Assembly: GCA_004293165.1 (NCBI GenBank)
Contig: RDYL01000008.1
Coordinates: forward strand, 161,201-225,200
Direction of reading: 5' to 3'
Origin: Flavobacteriia bacterium
GTDB lineage: Bacteria > Bacteroidota > Bacteroidia > Flavobacteriales > Flavobacteriaceae
Length of the DNA stretch: 64,000 bases
Shown: piece after piece, positions 53,183-62,243 of the stretch
How positions within the stretch are numbered: the stretch's first letter is position 1
Layout of the letters: every line of letters begins with the position of its first letter
Notes under the pieces: generated by a model
What the model was told of the DNA's origin: nothing
Databases searched by the model: none
The model's input: only the letters and a program-made list of their open reading frames with translations
Program-made: the position numbers and the translations under genes

Positions 53183-54045
53183 TATTTAATTTTTATTTGT
53201 TGCCCAATTGCAATTGCAACATCAGACATATTATTTAATTTCATCAAATCCTCTACGGTGAGATTAAATTTTCTTGAAAGAGAAAATAATGTATCTCCTT
53301 TTTGAATCGTATAAAAATCACTATTTTTAATTGCAACAATATCTTTTTTAATTGGGACAAATTCTCTATTTAAAACCTCATTATCAAAACTATACAATTC
53401 AAAACGTTCTATTAATCCTATCAACTTGTCTGGATATTTTACATCTGTTGCATAACCTGCAGCTTTAAGCCCCTTTGCCCAAGATTCATAATCTCCTTTA
53501 TCTAATTTAAATAAATTCGAATAACGAGGTCTTGAAGTTAAAAATAAAGAATGATCTCTATACGATTCTGACGGATGTTGATACTTTCTAAAACATTCCT
53601 GCTCTGCATCATCATCATGACGTACACTCTCTCCTGTCCAACCAGTGTGACATTTTATTCCAAAATGATTATTAGCGGTTTGTGCTAATTTCCCTTTTCC
53701 TGCCCCTGATTCTAAAATTCCTTGAGCTAAAGTAATACTTGCTGGAATTCCGTAATTTTTCATGTTATTTTGAGCAATTTCTTTAAAATTTTCTACATAT
53801 AATTTAATTTCTTCAGTGTAGGTTTTAACATTAGAAGTTGCATCTAAACTAACCTCCGAATTGGTTATAGCCTTAGTAACTGAAGAGGAATTTGTAACAG
53901 TAGGCTTTGTAACTGTTTTAGGTTGTGTAACCGTCTTTTTATTAGTTATAACTTTAGTTTTTGATGTTGTTCTAACCACTGGTCGAGAACTTGAACAACT
54001 CACTACTAAAAGAGCTAAAAAGAAAAGAGTTACTTTAGTTTTCAT
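53182..54045 (-). CDS. LysM glucosaminidase lipoprotein (peptidoglycan hydrolase)
   Basis: A 287-residue lipoprotein with a lipobox cysteine at C17 ([11 protein letters not shown]) and a Thr/Val/Lys-rich linker. A GH73-type glucosaminidase domain follows (about 95-235; [20 protein letters not shown] with the catalytic Glu, then [15 protein letters not shown]). One C-terminal LysM domain (about 241-285, [20 protein letters not shown]) completes it. It would cut GlcNAc-MurNAc bonds in the wall. The frame could start 30 codons earlier, but the ATG at 54045 gives the lipoprotein signal. Confidence 0.92.
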   Translation of the reverse strand: MKTKVTLFFLALLVVSCSSSRPVVRTTSKTKVITNKKTVTQPKTVTKPTVTNSSSVTKAITNSEVSLDATSNVKTYTEEIKLYVENFKEIAQNNMKNYGIPASITLAQGILESGAGKGKLAQTANNHFGIKCHTGWTGESVRHDDDAEQECFRKYQHPSESYRDHSLFLTSRPRYSNLFKLDKGDYESWAKGLKAAGYATDVKYPDKLIGLIERFELYSFDNEVLNREFVPIKKDIVAIKNSDFYTIQKGDTLFSLSRKFNLTVEDLMKLNNMSDVAIAIGQQIKIK

Positions 54046-54112
54046 ATTTGATAATATGCTTATTTGCGATCCTAAATGACACATCTTTTGTATTGATATT
54101 AGCCTAAATAAT

Positions 54113-55036
54113 TTATTTATTAATAAAAATTTCATCGTACTTTAAAATTTCTTTGTTCTTGTTTTTTAATACAAAATTCATGCCTTTAATCCCTTGTAAA
54201 CCACCCGTATGAATCATTAATATTTTTGAATTTGGTTGAAAATAATCTTTCTTAATCATATCTAAAACCCCAAAAACCATTTTACCAGTATACACAGGAT
54301 CTAATTGAATATTTGTTTGATTATAAAATGAATTTAAAAAAAAAATCAACTCATCTGTTACTTTTCCATAACCTCCAAAACGATATTCATCATTAACATT
54401 CCAATTGGTTTTGGATACAAAATTACGAATAACCTCTGACAAAAAAGCCCCTTTTAATGAAGAAAATCCGATTAACTGCTGCTTGTTAATTGATGAATTA
54501 ATCAAACCTGAAAAAGTTCCTCCAGTTCCTATAGCACAAGTAATATGAGTGAAAAAATCTTTGTCATCAGCTGTAATAATTTCTTCACAACCTTTTATTG
54601 CAAGTTCATTAGTGCCTCCTTCAGGGATTAAGTAAAAATTTCCAAACTTTTTATGCAAATTTTCAATAAAAACGGGGTCTTCTTTTATGCGATAACTTGT
54701 TCTGTCAACAAAATAAAACTGCATTCCAAACTCTTTTGCTTTTGACAAAGTTGGATTTTCATGTATTTTATTTCCTATTTCTTCTCCTCTAATTACACCA
54801 ATAGTTTTAAAACCAAACTCAGCCCCTGCACCTGCAACAGCTAAAATGTGATTAGAAAAAGCACCTCCAAATGTTAATAAAGTTGAATAACCTAAAGAAG
54901 TTGCATTATGAATATTGTATTTAAGTTTTCTGAATTTATTTCCAGAAATTATGGGATGCAACAAATCCTCTCTTTTAATATAGAGTTCTATATCCTTAGG
55001 AAATGTAATTTGTATTTTTTGATTTATTGATTGCAT
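54113..55036 (-). CDS. PLP enzyme of the ACC deaminase/D-cysteine desulfhydrase family
   Basis: A 307-residue fold-type II PLP protein. K34 in ISGNKFRKLKYN is the PLP lysine, LLTFGGAFSNHILAVAGAGA is the substrate region, and CAIGTGGTFSGLI binds the phosphate. Family members act as D-cysteine desulfhydrase or, more rarely, 1-aminocyclopropane-1-carboxylate deaminase. The residues separating the two cannot be judged with confidence here; D-cysteine desulfhydrase is the commoner function. First gene of the unit with the glucosaminidase and hemL, 67 bp before the glucosaminidase ATG. Confidence 0.88.
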   Translation of the reverse strand: MQSINQKIQITFPKDIELYIKREDLLHPIISGNKFRKLKYNIHNATSLGYSTLLTFGGAFSNHILAVAGAGAEFGFKTIGVIRGEEIGNKIHENPTLSKAKEFGMQFYFVDRTSYRIKEDPVFIENLHKKFGNFYLIPEGGTNELAIKGCEEIITADDKDFFTHITCAIGTGGTFSGLINSSINKQQLIGFSSLKGAFLSEVIRNFVSKTNWNVNDEYRFGGYGKVTDELIFFLNSFYNQTNIQLDPVYTGKMVFGVLDMIKKDYFQPNSKILMIHTGGLQGIKGMNFVLKNKNKEILKYDEIFINK

Positions 55037-55430
55037 ATAATATCTTATTTCAAAGATACATCAAAAGGACTAATGTTTAAAAATGATATGTAAAAAATAA
55101 AAACAAATAAATTGTATTGTTAAAACTAGTTTAATAATACTAAAAAAATGATTATAATTATTTCTTAAGAAAACACCCTTTAGAGAATAAATACATGTAG
55201 ATATTGTTCTATTTATTACATTAAAATCATTACAATCAAAGGATTAATATATTTATATTGAAAAAAAATCCGTATTTTATTTCACAATACTGAATTGATT
55301 TAATAAAATTTATGTAAGTTTACGGAGTTAATGATTTTTTAGTTGAAACTAAATAATTCATAAAGAGTATAAATTCAAATTATCCTTAATTATAACAAAT
55401 AGACTATTTGTTATAATTATTTTTTTTGTT
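55037..55430. other. 394-bp AT-rich regulatory gap before the 1389-residue gene
   Basis: No reading frame of note. A possible promoter is TTG at about 55297 with TAAGTTTA (one mismatch to TAnnTTTG) near 55317, giving a leader of about 100 nt. This leader contains the hairpin at 55388-55418. Confidence 0.4.
55388..55427 (+). terminator. hairpin plus T-run immediately before the ATG at 55431
   Basis: AATTATAACAAATA pairs perfectly with TATTTGTTATAATT around a GAC loop (14 bp), followed by AT and eight T, then GTT and the ATG. This is a terminator-shaped structure in the leader of the downstream gene, or an AT-rich operator palindrome. Confidence 0.65.
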
Positions 55431-58400
55431 ATGAAAAATTATTTTTCCCTTTTAAATGCTATGTTTAAAAATATAAAAACAAACATCTTTGACTTATTAG
55501 TTCTTTTATTTACATTAAAATATTTATTCTTAATACTAGACACTAATAAATTTATTTCTCTATCTGAAATAGTAGTCTATATAACTATATTAGCTGTTAT
55601 AATACAAAAAATATGCTCAAATACAAAAACTGAGTTAGTACGAATAGCTTCTAATCCTTTTTTTAAACACATCAAAATTTGCTGTGTACTATTTGTTTTA
55701 GTATTTTTCTCAAACGATTTAATTGCGCAAGGTACAACTTGTTCAACAGCAACACCACTTACAATAAATGGTGCTTGTGTTGCAGGAACAATCAATGATT
55801 CTACACAAGATACTCCAATTGCATCTGGTTGCTCATTTAATACTTTCAGAAGAGAAGGGTGGTACTCTTTCACAGTAACAGGCGGACCACTAAACATTAC
55901 TATCACAGCAGATGCTGCAAATCGTGATTTATTTCTTCAATTAATATCATCATCTAATAATACTTGTGGAGGAACTTTAACTCAAATAAATTGTGCGAAT
56001 GCAACACAAACAAATGGCGCACAAACAGAAACAATAACATCGATTTTAGCCAATGGAACCTATTATATCAAAGTCATTAATAATAGAAATAACAATGATA
56101 TGATTTTAAATAGTATTTGTGTAACATCATTTGCCGACGATTGCAATAATGCTATTCCTTTAACAATAAATACTAGTAGTTGTTCATATTCAAACTATAC
56201 AACAGTTGGCGCTACAGATTCAACATCACCATCCATACCTCCTATGCCAGGATGTGCTAGTTATACAGGTGGAGATGTTTGGTTTAGTTTTGTTGTGCCT
56301 GCAAATGGAAAAGTTACAATAGACACTCAATCAGGAGGATTAACTGACAGTGGAATGGCTTGGTATACAGGCTCCTGTAGTGGATTAACATTACTAGAGT
56401 GTAACGATGACGATAGTGCAAATGGGCTAATGTCAAGCATCACTAGAACTGATTTAATCCCAGGAACTACTATTTATGTTCGCTTTTGGGAATACTCAAA
56501 CGATAATCAAGGTACATTCGGAATTTGTGCTACTTCACCTACACCCCCTGTCAATGACATTTGTTCAGGAGCAATTTCTTTAACTTCAAGTACTATTTGC
56601 ACAACAACTACAGGCTCTACTTTTGGAGCTACAGACAATAACGAAACAGGGGATTGTACTCAAGGTACAGCTGAAGAAGCTGTATGGTACAGTTTTGTGG
56701 CAGTTTCTACCAGTCACGTTGTGACCGTTGACGGCGCAGCAGATATAGATTCTGTACTCGGGGTTATTTCTAGTTGTGGATCAACTGTAATACCAACTGG
56801 TGGAGATTGTATTGATGTAACATTTGATGACGGTATAGAAACAAGAACTCTAACAAACTTAACAATAGGAAACACATATTACATTCAAGTTTATGATTAT
56901 TGGGGAATTAAAACAGCTAATGCATTTACAATTTGTGTGACTCATATACCACCTGCTATTTCAAGTTTAACTACTTCAAGCAGCTGTGTTGGATCCTCTT
57001 TAGTTATCAATGGAACTAATTTATCTAACGCAACATCTGTAACAATAGGCGGAACAGCCGCTGCCATAACTGCAAATACACCAAACTCAATAACGGTTAC
57101 TGTAGGGTCTGGTACTACAGGCACGGTGATAGTTACAACCCCTGGAGGTTCTGCAACATCATCAAACACTTTTACAGTAAACCCAATTTTATATGCTGGT
57201 GTAAGTATCGCTTCGAATGATGCAGATAATGTCATTTGCGCAGGCACAAGTGTAACATTTACGGCTACGCCAACAAATGGTGGAGTAGCACCAACCTATC
57301 AATGGTTTGTTAATGGTTCCGCAGTTAGTGGACAAACAAACACAACATTCACTTCTACAACTTTAGCAAACAATAATATAGTAACAGTTAGAATGACTTC
57401 TAATGCAACACCCTGTTTAACAGGTTCGCCAGCAACTTCTTCTGGAATTACTATGACAGTAAACCCTGTTTTACCTGCTAGTGTAAGTGTTGCTTCGAAT
57501 GATGCAGACAATACCATTTGTGCAGGTACAAGTGTAACATTTACGGCTACGCCAACAAATGGTGGAACAGCTCCAACCTATCAATGGTTTGTTAATGGTT
57601 CCGCAGTTAGCGGACAAACAAACACAACATTCACTTCTACAACTTTAACAAATAACAATGTAGTAACAGTTAGAATGACTTCTAATGCAATACCTTGTTT
57701 AACTGGTTCATCTGTAACTTCTACTGGAATTACTATGATTGTAAATCCAATTCCAACTGCAACTATTTCAGGAAATAATGGAACTATTTGTAACAACGGA
57801 ACGGCAACTTTTACTATAGCAGGTACAAACGGGGCTGTAGTTACTTATACAATTAATAGTGGGGCTAACCAAACAATAACATTAACGAGTGGTGCAGCAA
57901 CGGTAACTATTCCAAATGTTATTGCAAATCAAACTTTAAATTTAGTTTCGGTTAGTTTAGGATCTTGTACCGCTTCATTAAGTAACTCATCAACCGTAAC
58001 TGTTGGTGCTGTTGCAACATGGAATGGAACGACTTGGTCTCCTACAAGACCAGCTGCTAATATGGGAATCGTTTTTAACGGAACGTATACTACCTCAGGA
58101 ACAATTGAAGGATGTAATTGCACAATTAACTCAGGAAATGTAACGATTGCTTCTGGTGACACTATGTTACTTAGTAATGAATTAATTGTGATTGGTGGAA
58201 CATTTACTGTAGAAAACAATGCGAATTTAATTCAAACGAACAATGTGACAAATAGTGGTAATATTACTTATAAAAGAACTTCGCCACTAACGGTTAATAC
58301 TTCAGATTATGTTTACTGGGCAACACCTGTGAGCGGTCAAACTGTCCCAAGTGGATGGAATTATTTTTGGGATAATGCAGCCAGCACAAGTGGAAATTGG

Positions 58401-59600
58401 ATTGCTGCTTCAGGACAAGTATTAACAGCTGGAAAAGGAGTTATTATGAGAGGTGTAGGTACTAAAAACTTTACAGGTGTACCTTTTAACGGTGAAATTT
58501 CAGTAAATGTGTACAGGCGTGCAATTGGAGGTTATGACGACAATTGGAATTTAATAGGTAACCCTTACCCTTCTGCAATTAGTGCTGATGAGTTTTTAGG
58601 AGATCTTGACAATACAGCTATTGAAGGTTCAATTGCTATATGGACTCATGGTTCAGCAATTTCAAGTAATAATCCAAACCCTTTTTATAGTACTTTTACG
58701 TACAATTATAATCCAGAAGATTATATTATTTATAACACATTTGCTGATCAAACTGGACCTAGTTCATTTGGTGGAAATATTGCAGCAGGACAAGGGTTCT
58801 TCTTAAAATATGACGAAACTGCACCAACGGCAGCTTCAAGCACCATCAAATTTAAAAACAGTATGCGTACAGATGCTAGTGGTAATAGCTATGGAAACTC
58901 ACAATTCTATCGTTCTTCACAAAGCATTGAGAAACACCGCATTTGGTTAGATTTTATTAATGGTGGTAATCCTGCAACTTCAAGAACTGTTGTAGGGTAT
59001 GCAGATCTTGCTACTGCAGGTAAAGACCGCTTATTTGATGCTTCAACCACTATAACAGCAAGTAATGCAAAAATGTATTCATTAATTGGTATGGATAAAA
59101 TGAGTATTCAAGCTAAAGGGCTACCATTTACAGATCAAGAAACGATTCCAATAGGATATAATGCACCTCAAGCAGGCAATTATACTGTGGCCATTCATGC
59201 AGTTGACGGATTGTTTGCTACACAAAATATTTATTTAGAAGATACTCAATTAAATCTTACACATGATATCAAACTAGCACCTTATACATTTACAGCAACA
59301 CAAGGTGAAAACAATACACGTTTCATTTTACGATTTACAAATCAAACATTAGGAAACGAAGATTTCTCCAATGAAAATGCAATCACTGTGTATACGAATG
59401 ATGTAATTCATATAGCTACAACAAATCAAACTATTAAATCAGTTAGAGTATATGATTTATTAGGAAGAGTTTTAGGAACTTTTAATAAGGTAAATTCAAC
59501 TTCATTTACTTGTGATAAAATTCAAAAAACGCAAAGTACACTAATTGTCAAAGTAACTTTAGAAAATGGTTTTGTAAAAACATATAAAATAATTTTCTAA
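55431..59600 (+). CDS. large secreted adhesin-like protein with type IX sorting tail
   Basis: A 1389-residue modular surface protein. Residues 1-100 contain three hydrophobic stretches, the last resembling a signal peptide ending NDLIAQG. Three PPC-like beta-sandwich units follow (about 102-232, 236-368, 373-505; each with YSF or FSFV and YYIKV/YIQVY strands). Then come an IPT/TIG-like domain (about 510-585) and two nearly identical 94-residue Ig-like units (587-680, 681-774; PTYQWFVNGSAVSGQTN). Next is a region with WNLIGNPYPSAISADEF, common in flavobacterial surface proteins. The last 75 residues (SVRVYDLLGRVLG, LIVKVTLENGFVKTYKIIF) form a type C-like sorting domain for export by the gliding-linked type IX system. 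Target or ligand unknown. Confidence 0.87.
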   Translation: MKNYFSLLNAMFKNIKTNIFDLLVLLFTLKYLFLILDTNKFISLSEIVVYITILAVIIQKICSNTKTELVRIASNPFFKHIKICCVLFVLVFFSNDLIAQGTTCSTATPLTINGACVAGTINDSTQDTPIASGCSFNTFRREGWYSFTVTGGPLNITITADAANRDLFLQLISSSNNTCGGTLTQINCANATQTNGAQTETITSILANGTYYIKVINNRNNNDMILNSICVTSFADDCNNAIPLTINTSSCSYSNYTTVGATDSTSPSIPPMPGCASYTGGDVWFSFVVPANGKVTIDTQSGGLTDSGMAWYTGSCSGLTLLECNDDDSANGLMSSITRTDLIPGTTIYVRFWEYSNDNQGTFGICATSPTPPVNDICSGAISLTSSTICTTTTGSTFGATDNNETGDCTQGTAEEAVWYSFVAVSTSHVVTVDGAADIDSVLGVISSCGSTVIPTGGDCIDVTFDDGIETRTLTNLTIGNTYYIQVYDYWGIKTANAFTICVTHIPPAISSLTTSSSCVGSSLVINGTNLSNATSVTIGGTAAAITANTPNSITVTVGSGTTGTVIVTTPGGSATSSNTFTVNPILYAGVSIASNDADNVICAGTSVTFTATPTNGGVAPTYQWFVNGSAVSGQTNTTFTSTTLANNNIVTVRMTSNATPCLTGSPATSSGITMTVNPVLPASVSVASNDADNTICAGTSVTFTATPTNGGTAPTYQWFVNGSAVSGQTNTTFTSTTLTNNNVVTVRMTSNAIPCLTGSSVTSTGITMIVNPIPTATISGNNGTICNNGTATFTIAGTNGAVVTYTINSGANQTITLTSGAATVTIPNVIANQTLNLVSVSLGSCTASLSNSSTVTVGAVATWNGTTWSPTRPAANMGIVFNGTYTTSGTIEGCNCTINSGNVTIASGDTMLLSNELIVIGGTFTVENNANLIQTNNVTNSGNITYKRTSPLTVNTSDYVYWATPVSGQTVPSGWNYFWDNAASTSGNWIAASGQVLTAGKGVIMRGVGTKNFTGVPFNGEISVNVYRRAIGGYDDNWNLIGNPYPSAISADEFLGDLDNTAIEGSIAIWTHGSAISSNNPNPFYSTFTYNYNPEDYIIYNTFADQTGPSSFGGNIAAGQGFFLKYDETAPTAASSTIKFKNSMRTDASGNSYGNSQFYRSSQSIEKHRIWLDFINGGNPATSRTVVGYADLATAGKDRLFDASTTITASNAKMYSLIGMDKMSIQAKGLPFTDQETIPIGYNAPQAGNYTVAIHAVDGLFATQNIYLEDTQLNLTHDIKLAPYTFTATQGENNTRFILRFTNQTLGNEDFSNENAITVYTNDVIHIATTNQTIKSVRVYDLLGRVLGTFNKVNSTSFTCDKIQKTQSTLIVKVTLENGFVKTYKIIF
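57189..57752 (+). repeat. two 282-bp tandem repeats coding for Ig-like units
   Basis: Copy 1 is 57189-57470 and copy 2 is 57471-57752, in frame (94 codons each). Long stretches are identical at the DNA level, including most synonymous positions, so the duplication is recent or kept even by gene conversion. Confidence 0.85.
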
Positions 59601-59927
59601 TTACAATTGATTAATAAAACTATAAAAAGGTCTCTTAATTAAATAGCTAAGGTCTTTTTCATTCGCATAAGCCTCTCGTTCAAATGAAATATTTAAATAT
59701 GCTTTTTTCTTGTCTTTAAATTGAATCCATCTGTATAGATACTCAAAAAAATACCACAAAAAAAACGGAAGTATCAATAACTCTAACTGCTGTCTTATGT
59801 GAATTTTTCCGTGATTTAATAGTACATAATTATGCTTATCCTCCGAACTAAAAAGTATTATAAACGGAAACAAGGTAATTCCTCGAAAACCTTTTGGTAT
59901 TAAATATTTAAAAACTAGTACTATCAT
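59601..59927 (-). CDS. hypothetical protein with HIRQQ and REAYANE motifs
   Basis: A 108-residue protein with one or two hydrophobic stretches (about 16-28 and 49-62) and the polar motifs LNHGKIHIRQQLEL and SFEREAYANEKDLSYL. HxxxH followed by E..A...E resembles the remains of an M48/M56-type metalloprotease site, but the canonical HExxH is absent. The ATG at 59927 was preferred to a TTG three codons earlier. Its stop directly abuts the stop of the 1389-residue protein. Divergent from the DUF5522 gene. Confidence 0.6.
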   Translation of the reverse strand: MIVLVFKYLIPKGFRGITLFPFIILFSSEDKHNYVLLNHGKIHIRQQLELLILPFFLWYFFEYLYRWIQFKDKKKAYLNISFEREAYANEKDLSYLIKRPFYSFINQL

Positions 59928-59942
59928 TTGATGCAAAGTTGC

Positions 59943-59950
59943 TAAATTTG
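59943..59950 (+). promoter_or_regulatory. -7 box for the DUF5522 gene, 5 bp before the ATG
   Basis: TAAATTTG, then TCGAT and the ATG at 59956. Same geometry as at rluF, suggesting a leaderless or nearly leaderless transcript. Confidence 0.55.
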
Positions 59951-59955
59951 TCGAT

Positions 59956-60132
59956 ATGAATAACGATATAAATCCGAATAATTTAAAAGAAGGGGAAGAT
60001 TTCTATTATACCTCTGAAGGATACAAATGTTTTACCGAAAAATATCACTTAAAAAGAGGTTATTGCTGCAAAAGCGGTTGCCGACATTGTCCGTATGGAT
60101 TTGATAAAAAAACGGAGAAAAATAAAAAATAA
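59956..60132 (+). CDS. DUF5522-family small cysteine-rich protein
   Basis: A 58-residue protein beginning MNNDINPNNLKEGEDFYYTS with the cysteine cluster RGYCCKSGCRHCPYGF (C37, C38, C42, C45) and an additional C25. The CCxxxCxxC spacing suggests a bound metal ion or iron-sulfur cluster. Function unknown. It precedes hutU by 58 bp and is probably transcribed with it. The overlapping frame that extends hutU upstream is not the real hutU start. Confidence 0.85.
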   Translation: MNNDINPNNLKEGEDFYYTSEGYKCFTEKYHLKRGYCCKSGCRHCPYGFDKKTEKNKK

Positions 60133-60190
60133 TCTGTCTTTAGTCGCAGTATTCAGTAAAAAAATAAACATCAATACAACATATAAAAAA

Positions 60191-62173
60191 ATGACGTTTC
60201 AAGAACAAATATTACAAGGAATTCCTTCGGTTTTACCAAATCCAAAACCGTATGAAACAGAAATAAATCATGCACCAAATCGAAAAGAAATTCTTTCTGA
60301 TGAAGAAAAAAAATTAGCCTTAAAAAATGCTTTACGCTATTTTGATTCTAAACATCACGCTGAATTACTTCCTGAATTTAAAGCCGAATTAGAATGTTAC
60401 GGAAGAATTTACATGTATCGTTTACGTCCTGATTACAAAATGTACGCACGACCAATTTCGGAATATCCTGGAAAATGTGAACAAGCGAAAGCCATTATGT
60501 TAATGATTCAAAACAATTTGGATTATGCGGTGGCACAACATCCACATGAGTTGATTACTTATGGTGGAAACGGAGCTGTTTTTCAAAATTGGGCACAGTA
60601 TTTATTGACTATGCAATATTTAGCAGAAATGACTGATGAGCAAACTTTAGCTATGTATTCTGGTCATCCAATGGGATTATTTCCTTCACATAAAGAAGCT
60701 CCAAGAGTTGTAGTTACTAATGGAATGGTAATCCCAAATTATTCAAAAACAGATGATTGGGAGAAAATGAATGCTTTAGGTGTATCGCAATACGGGCAAA
60801 TGACTGCAGGAAGTTATATGTATATTGGTCCGCAAGGAATTGTTCATGGAACAACAATCACCGTTTTAAACGGATTTAGAAAAATAAAAAAAGCTCCAAA
60901 AGGCGGATTATTTGTAACCTCAGGACTTGGAGGAATGAGTGGTGCTCAGCCAAAAGCTGGAAATATTGCAGGCTGCGTAACCGTTTGTGCTGAAGTAAAT
61001 CCTAAAATCACACACATTCGTCATTCACAAGGATGGATTAATGAAGTAGTTGAAAATATAGACGAACTGGTACCAAGAGTTAAAAAAGCACTTGAAAATA
61101 ATGAAGTAGTTTCTATTGCTTATTTAGGAAATGTAGTTGATGTATGGGAACGTTTTGATCAAGAAAATCTTCATATAGATTTAGGTTCTGATCAAACTTC
61201 TTTGCATAATCCATGGGCTGGAGGTTATTATCCAATCGGGTACACTTTTGAAGAGTCAAATAATTTAATGGCTAATCATCCTGAAAAATTCAAGGAAGAA
61301 GTTCAAAAAACATTGCGTCGTCATGCTGCAGCAATTAATAAACACACCGCAAAAGGAACCTATTTCTTTGATTACGGAAATGCATTTTTACTTGAAGCTT
61401 CTCGTGCTGGAGCCGATGTATTTGCTAAAAACCACATCGATTTCAAATACAATAGTTACGTACAAGACATTATGGGACCTATGTGTTTCGATTATGGATT
61501 TGGACCTTTCCGTTGGGTTTGTGCTTCAGGAGATCCAGCAGATTTAGCCAAAACCGACAAAATTGCCTGCGATGTTTTGGAGGAAATGATGAAAAACTCA
61601 CCAGAAGAAATCCAACAACAAATGGCCGATAATATCCAATGGATAAAAGGTGCGCAAGAAAACAAATTAGTCGTAGGGTCACAAGCTAGAATTCTTTATG
61701 CTGATGCAGAAGGTCGAATTAAAATTGCAGAAGCTTTTAATCAAGCGATTGCTCGTGGCGAAATTGGCTATGTAATTTTAGGTAGAGATCATCACGACGT
61801 TTCTGGAACGGATTCTCCTTATAGAGAAACCTCCAACATTTATGATGGTTCACGCTACACTGCAGATATGGCTATACAAAATGTAATTGGAGATAGTTTC
61901 CGTGGAGCTACATGGGTTTCTATCCACAATGGAGGTGGCGTTGGCTGGGGCGAAGTAATTAATGGTGGTTTTGGTATGGTTATTGATGGAAGTAAAGAAG
62001 CATCTAAACGATTAGAGTCGATGCTTTTCTGGGATGTAAACAACGGAATTTCAAGAAGAAGTTGGGCTAGAAACGAAGGAGCTATTTTTGCAATAAAAAG
62101 AGCCATGGAGACGCAACCTTTATTAAAAGTTACCATCCCTAATATAGTGGAAGAGCAATTGTTTGATTTTTAG
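60191..62173 (+). CDS. hutU: urocanate hydratase
   Basis: A 660-residue enzyme of histidine breakdown that hydrates urocanate to imidazolone propionate using tightly bound NAD+. Conserved blocks include ITYGGNGAVFQNWAQYLLTM, MTAGSYMYIGPQGIVHGT and VTSGLGGMSGAQPKA. The later FGPFRWVCASGDPADLAKTD and GRDHHDVSGTDSPYRETSN complete the set. It is about 100 residues longer than the proteobacterial enzyme (around 555). The ATG at 60191 fits the family; the frame is open further into the DUF5522 gene. No other hut gene is visible in the window. Confidence 0.95.
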   Translation: MTFQEQILQGIPSVLPNPKPYETEINHAPNRKEILSDEEKKLALKNALRYFDSKHHAELLPEFKAELECYGRIYMYRLRPDYKMYARPISEYPGKCEQAKAIMLMIQNNLDYAVAQHPHELITYGGNGAVFQNWAQYLLTMQYLAEMTDEQTLAMYSGHPMGLFPSHKEAPRVVVTNGMVIPNYSKTDDWEKMNALGVSQYGQMTAGSYMYIGPQGIVHGTTITVLNGFRKIKKAPKGGLFVTSGLGGMSGAQPKAGNIAGCVTVCAEVNPKITHIRHSQGWINEVVENIDELVPRVKKALENNEVVSIAYLGNVVDVWERFDQENLHIDLGSDQTSLHNPWAGGYYPIGYTFEESNNLMANHPEKFKEEVQKTLRRHAAAINKHTAKGTYFFDYGNAFLLEASRAGADVFAKNHIDFKYNSYVQDIMGPMCFDYGFGPFRWVCASGDPADLAKTDKIACDVLEEMMKNSPEEIQQQMADNIQWIKGAQENKLVVGSQARILYADAEGRIKIAEAFNQAIARGEIGYVILGRDHHDVSGTDSPYRETSNIYDGSRYTADMAIQNVIGDSFRGATWVSIHNGGGVGWGEVINGGFGMVIDGSKEASKRLESMLFWDVNNGISRRSWARNEGAIFAIKRAMETQPLLKVTIPNIVEEQLFDF

Positions 62174-62243
62174 ATAATTTATGTTTTAGATTTATCAATC
62201 AAATCAAACAATTTGGATACATAATAATCTAAAATTCTATAAA

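Noticed and set aside
56942..58219. Several minus-strand frames of 70-101 codons opposite the type IX cargo gene
   Set aside because: Antisense shadows of Thr/Ser/Ala-rich repeats; two of them are copies of each other only because the repeat is duplicated.
60095..60190. hutU start at 60095
   Set aside because: The 32 extra codons overlap the DUF5522 gene in another frame and are not like the family; the ATG at 60191 fits.
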